Assembly (NCBI GenBank): GCA_017558165.1
Contig: JAFYWE010000201.1
Span: forward strand, 1 to 9,250
Length of the DNA stretch: 9,250 nt
Source of the DNA: Bacteroidaceae bacterium
Lineage (GTDB): Bacteria > Bacteroidota > Bacteroidia > Bacteroidales > Bacteroidaceae
Reading direction: 5' to 3'
The notes under the pieces were generated by a model. That model made no database searches, had not been told where the DNA came from, and saw only the letters and a program-made list of their open reading frames with translations. Shown here piece by piece: positions 6,406-9,250 of the stretch. Both the position numbers and the translations under genes were made by a program. The number at the start of each line of letters is the position of its first letter. Position 1 is the first letter of the stretch.

Positions 6406-8231
6406 TGGAAAAGGAGAAGAGAAGCGAAAGAGAAGAGTACCTGAAGGGTATAGTAAATAACCTACCCGACTCGCCCGGCTGTTATCAGTACCTGAACGAC
6501 AGCGGGACTATCATTTATGTGGGTAAGGCAAAGAACCTCAAACGTCGCGTCTCTTCATACTTCAACAAAGAACAACAGACACTGAAGACAAGACTGCTTG
6601 TCGCAAAGATTGCCGATATACGTTACGTTGTAGTGAACAGCGAGACAGACGCACTGTTGCTTGAGAATAATCTTATAAAGAAACACAAGCCGCGTTACAA
6701 CGTTCTGCTGAAAGACGACAAGACGTACCCGTCAATCTGCATCACGAACGAATATTTCCCCAAGATTTTCAAGACAAGGAAAATCATAAAGGGAGCCGGT
6801 CGCTACTATGGCCCATACACGAATGCCGGTGCACTGCACGCCCTGCTCGGGCTTATAAAGGAGCTGTACCCGCTAAGGACATGCAACCTGAGCATTACAC
6901 CCGAGGGTGTGAGGAACGGCAAGTACAGCGCCTGTCTGGAATACCAGATAAAGAACTGTTGCGCTCCGTGCATTGCACAGATTTCAAGGGACGAATATCT
7001 GAAATATATCGATGAGGTAAGCTCCATCCTGAAGGGCGATATAAAGGTCCTGCAGGAAAAGCTTATCGCTGAAATGAAGGAAAAGGCAATGAATCTTGAG
7101 TTCGAGCAGGCCGAAAAAATCAAGAAAAGATACCAGCTTATCGAAGGATTCAGAACACGTAGCGAGGTGGTAAGTTCATCCATCACCGACCTTGATGTAT
7201 TCTCGATTGAAAGCGACGAGAAGAGCGCTTTCATCAATTTCCTGCACATCACTAACGGATGCATTAACCAGGCATTCACCATAGAGTACCAGAAAAGGCT
7301 CGATGAAAGCGATGAAGAATTGATACAGATGGGCATAATAGAACTGCGTGAGAGATTCGGCAGCACAGCAAGGGAGATTGTACTACCCTTCCCTCTTGAA
7401 ATGGCGATAGAGGGCGCTACAATAACCGTACCGCAGAAAGGCGAGAAATCGAGGTTGCTGGCACTATCAAGACTGAACGTGAAACAGTACAAGGCCGACC
7501 GACTTAAACAGGAAGACAAGCTGAACCCGGAGCAGAAAGCGACACGACTGATGAAGGAGATCCAAGAGGCACTGCATCTTGAAAAACTACCGATGACTAT
7601 AGAGTGTTTTGATAATTCCAACATCCAGGGAAGCGACGCGGTCGCTGCTTGTGTAGTATTCCGTAAACTGAAACCGAGCAAGAAGGATTACAGGAAATAC
7701 AACATCAAGAGTGTTGCCGGACCCGACGACTACGCATCGATGCGTGAAGTCGTGATGCGCCGCTACAGCAGGATAAAGGAGGAGCAGGAAGAGATGCCGA
7801 ACCTTATCATCGCCGACGGAGGTAAAGGACAGATGGAGGCCATGCGCTCGATAATCGAGGATGAATTGGGGTTGCAGATTCCTATTGCCGGACTTGTAAA
7901 GGACGGCCGTCACAGGACATCGGAACTGATTGTAGGCAGCAACTACGAGACCATAGGACTGAAGCAGAACACTCCCCTATTCCGTCTTATGACGCAGATA
8001 CAGGACGAGGTTCACCGCTTCGCCATAACATTCCACCGTGAGAAGCGTAGCAAGCGCCAGACGGCATCGGAGCTTGACAGCATAAAGGGTATAGGCGAGA
8101 AGAGCAAGCAGGCACTGCTACAGCACTTCAAGAGCGTTAAGAGAATAAAGGGTGCAAGCATCGAGGAACTGGCCGCAGTAGTAGGCAAATCAAAGGCAGA
8201 GGCCATATTCAATAACATAAAGGACAATTAA
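6405..8231 (+). CDS. uvrC: UvrABC excinuclease subunit C
   Basis: UvrC makes the dual incisions of nucleotide excision repair after UvrA/UvrB mark a lesion. The 608-residue protein has the N-terminal GIY-YIG nuclease (GCYQY at 25-29 and IIYVGKAKNLKRRV at 36-49). C160, C177, C185 and C189 match the spacing of the cysteines that bind a [4Fe-4S] cluster in E. coli UvrC. A UVR domain for UvrB contact spans about 216-250 (LNLEFEQAEKIKKR-type). The RNase H-like nuclease carries D403 in CFDNSNIQGSDA, D471 in IIADGGKGQMEA and H537/H544 in DEVHRFAITFHREKRSK; spacing favours H544 as the counterpart of E. coli H538. Tandem helix-hairpin-helix motifs fill the C-terminus (SIKGIGEKSKQALLQHF to about 606). 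All catalytic elements are intact. It overlaps apt by one base and is followed by dtd after 4 bp. Confidence 0.97.
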   Translation: MEKEKRSEREEYLKGIVNNLPDSPGCYQYLNDSGTIIYVGKAKNLKRRVSSYFNKEQQTLKTRLLVAKIADIRYVVVNSETDALLLENNLIKKHKPRYNVLLKDDKTYPSICITNEYFPKIFKTRKIIKGAGRYYGPYTNAGALHALLGLIKELYPLRTCNLSITPEGVRNGKYSACLEYQIKNCCAPCIAQISRDEYLKYIDEVSSILKGDIKVLQEKLIAEMKEKAMNLEFEQAEKIKKRYQLIEGFRTRSEVVSSSITDLDVFSIESDEKSAFINFLHITNGCINQAFTIEYQKRLDESDEELIQMGIIELRERFGSTAREIVLPFPLEMAIEGATITVPQKGEKSRLLALSRLNVKQYKADRLKQEDKLNPEQKATRLMKEIQEALHLEKLPMTIECFDNSNIQGSDAVAACVVFRKLKPSKKDYRKYNIKSVAGPDDYASMREVVMRRYSRIKEEQEEMPNLIIADGGKGQMEAMRSIIEDELGLQIPIAGLVKDGRHRTSELIVGSNYETIGLKQNTPLFRLMTQIQDEVHRFAITFHREKRSKRQTASELDSIKGIGEKSKQALLQHFKSVKRIKGASIEELAAVVGKSKAEAIFNNIKDN

Positions 8232-8235
8232 AGGG

Positions 8236-8688
8236 ATGAGAGTACTTATTCAAAGGGTAAAAAAAGCATCAGTAACAGTTAATCAAGAGCTTATATCATT
8301 GATTGATAACGGCTTACTTGTTTTTATAGGCATAGGCGAGGAGGATAATACAGAGGATATCGAATGGCTTACGAAGAAAATAGCCAACATACGCCTTTTT
8401 GATGATGAGAACGGCGTTATGAACAGGTCCGTGATGGACATCGACGGTGATGTTCTCGCAGTGAGCCAGTTCACGCTTATGGCATCGACAAAGAAAGGCA
8501 ACCGCCCGTCATACATAAAGGCCGCAAAGCCCGAGATATCAGTGCCACTCTACGAGGAGTTCTGCAACGAGATGGAGATTGTACTGAACAAACCGATAAA
8601 GAGAGGTGTTTTTGGTGCAGACATGAAGGTTGAACTGCTAAATGACGGCCCAGTGACAATATTCATTGATTCTAAGAACAGAGAATGA
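8236..8688 (+). CDS. dtd: D-aminoacyl-tRNA deacylase
   Basis: Dtd hydrolyses D-amino acids (and glycine mischarged on tRNA-Ala) from tRNA, protecting translation from wrong-chirality residues in the cytoplasm. At 150 residues it has family length. The N-terminus MRVLIQRVKKASVTV is typical. The signature SQFTL is at residues 77-81, GNRPSYIKAA at 88-97, and the Gly-cisPro chirality-checking motif is G138-P139 in LLNDGPVT. The enzyme works as a homodimer in the family. It starts 4 bp after the uvrC stop with an AAAGGG stretch just upstream, and its TGA is one base before the next ATG, so it is clearly within the operon. Confidence 0.96.
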   Translation: MRVLIQRVKKASVTVNQELISLIDNGLLVFIGIGEEDNTEDIEWLTKKIANIRLFDDENGVMNRSVMDIDGDVLAVSQFTLMASTKKGNRPSYIKAAKPEISVPLYEEFCNEMEIVLNKPIKRGVFGADMKVELLNDGPVTIFIDSKNRE

Positions 8689-8689
8689 T

Positions 8690-9031
8690 ATGACCATCAA
8701 AGAGGCACAGGAGCGCGTCGACAAATGGATAAAGGAGTACGGCGTGCGCTACTTCAACGAAATGACGAATATGGCAATACTCACCGAGGAGGTGGGAGAG
8801 GTCGCGCGCATAATGGCACGAAAGTACGGCGAGCAGTCATTCAAGAAAGGCGAGGAGAAAGAGCTTGCTGATGAGCTTGCAGATGTTCTGTGGGTGCTCA
8901 TATGCATAGCCAACCAGACAGGCGTTGACCTTACCGAAGCATTAGAAAAAAACATCGGTAAAAAGACAAAAAGAGATAACAGAAGACATATTGAGAATCA
9001 AAAATTATACAACAATGAGCGAGAATCATGA
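8690..9031 (+). CDS. MazG-like nucleotide pyrophosphohydrolase
   Basis: This 113-residue protein belongs to the all-alpha NTP pyrophosphohydrolase (MazG-like) superfamily, whose members hydrolyse (d)NTPs to monophosphates and pyrophosphate with Mg2+. The metal-binding pattern EExxE...ExxD is seen as E33, E34 and E37 in LTEEVGEVARIMARKYG, then E62 and D65 in ELADELADVLWVLICIANQ. The tail KKTKRDNRRHIENQKL is typical of the short single-domain group. I chose the ATG at 8690 (MTIKEAQERVDKWI), one base after the dtd stop; an in-frame ATG at 8666 inside dtd would add 8 residues without family support. The exact substrate is not known; house-cleaning of non-canonical or excess nucleotides is inferred. 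The end overlaps deoC by 17 bp. Confidence 0.88.
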   Translation: MTIKEAQERVDKWIKEYGVRYFNEMTNMAILTEEVGEVARIMARKYGEQSFKKGEEKELADELADVLWVLICIANQTGVDLTEALEKNIGKKTKRDNRRHIENQKLYNNERES

Positions 9032-9250
9032 TTGCGGATGTGGTCACCACCACGCCGATGCCGAGAGTAAATACGACTTCGTACTTTCAGAGTATGACTA
9101 CACTGTAAGCGACGAGGAAGTTGCTGCAGCCGTAAAGAGTATCATTGAGGAGAAAGTAGAGAAGAACAACACCCTTGAGGTAAAGAAACTGCTCTTCAAC
9201 TGCATTGACCTGACCACCCTGAAGTGCACCGACAGCGAGGAGAGCGTAAT
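9015..9250 (+). CDS. deoC: Deoxyribose-phosphate aldolase (N-terminal part, runs off window)
   Basis: DeoC cleaves 2-deoxyribose-5-phosphate to glyceraldehyde-3-phosphate and acetaldehyde, the last step of deoxynucleoside catabolism. Only the first 78 codons are present. The stretch IDLTTLKCTDSEESV at about residues 64-78 matches the first beta-strand region of the family (E. coli MDLTTLNDDDTDEKV). The catalytic lysines lie beyond the window. The only ATG in the visible frame is 9015, overlapping the MazG-like gene by 17 bp, so coupling is likely. The protein has a leader of about 60 residues before the aldolase core, longer than E. coli DeoC, with a Cys/His-rich tip (H5, C7, C9, H11-H13) of unknown role. 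Identity rests on the short core motif plus the remembered gene order. Confidence 0.82.
   Translation, partial: MSENHDCGCGHHHADAESKYDFVLSEYDYTVSDEEVAAAVKSIIEEKVEKNNTLEVKKLLFNCIDLTTLKCTDSEESV

Noticed and set aside
7471..7486. Second parS-like site inside uvrC
   Set aside because: The right half ACGTGAAACA is perfect, but the left half disagrees at five of six positions, so there is no palindrome. It is likely coding-sequence chance.
6806..7681. 291-residue antisense open frame within uvrC
   Set aside because: Composition is Ser/Leu/Phe-rich as expected for the mirror of a Lys/Glu-rich gene; UvrC domains are intact on the sense strand.

Overview
The window looks like part of a Bacteroidales (Bacteroides/Prevotella-type) chromosome. 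The evidence is a type-B succinate dehydrogenase/fumarate reductase cytochrome b subunit, exact Bacteroidetes-style -7 boxes (TAnnTTTG) upstream of several genes, starts mostly lacking strong Shine-Dalgarno sequences, moderate GC in genes with AT-rich gaps, and the gene order mnmG-apt-uvrC-dtd-MazG-like-deoC, which I recall from Bacteroides-type genomes (not checked here). This is mostly housekeeping sequence. I found no mobile element, CRISPR array, tRNA, rRNA or evident new defence or biosynthetic system.

Layout. Minus strand, 1-464: the N-terminal two thirds of the diheme cytochrome b subunit of succinate dehydrogenase/fumarate reductase. A divergent 378-bp AT-rich spacer (465-842) carries a candidate promoter on each strand. 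Plus strand, 843-2231: a GPH-family (MelB-like) cation:sugar symporter, closed by a strong intrinsic terminator. Plus strand, 2390-3676: a CyuA/UPF0597 L-cysteine desulfidase, isolated between two terminators with its own -7 box. Plus strand, 3848-9250 and beyond: a long co-oriented cluster of mnmG, apt, uvrC, dtd, a MazG-like pyrophosphohydrolase and the start of deoC. From apt onward the genes overlap or are only a few bases apart.

How the genes fit together. The last cluster combines tRNA wobble modification (MnmG), D-aminoacyl-tRNA proofreading (Dtd), excision repair (UvrC), nucleotide-pool handling (MazG-like) and purine/deoxyribose salvage (Apt, DeoC). This is a general nucleic-acid quality and salvage set rather than one pathway. 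The most notable non-coding element is a perfect 16-bp palindrome, TGTTCCACGTGGAACA at 5725-5740, five bases after the mnmG stop. It fits the consensus of the ParB-binding chromosome partition site parS, and together with mnmG (gidA) it suggests an origin-proximal position.

Two start sites need care. The open frames of cyuA and mnmG both run upstream into the preceding terminator hairpins, so the starts given here are internal ATGs that match family N-termini.
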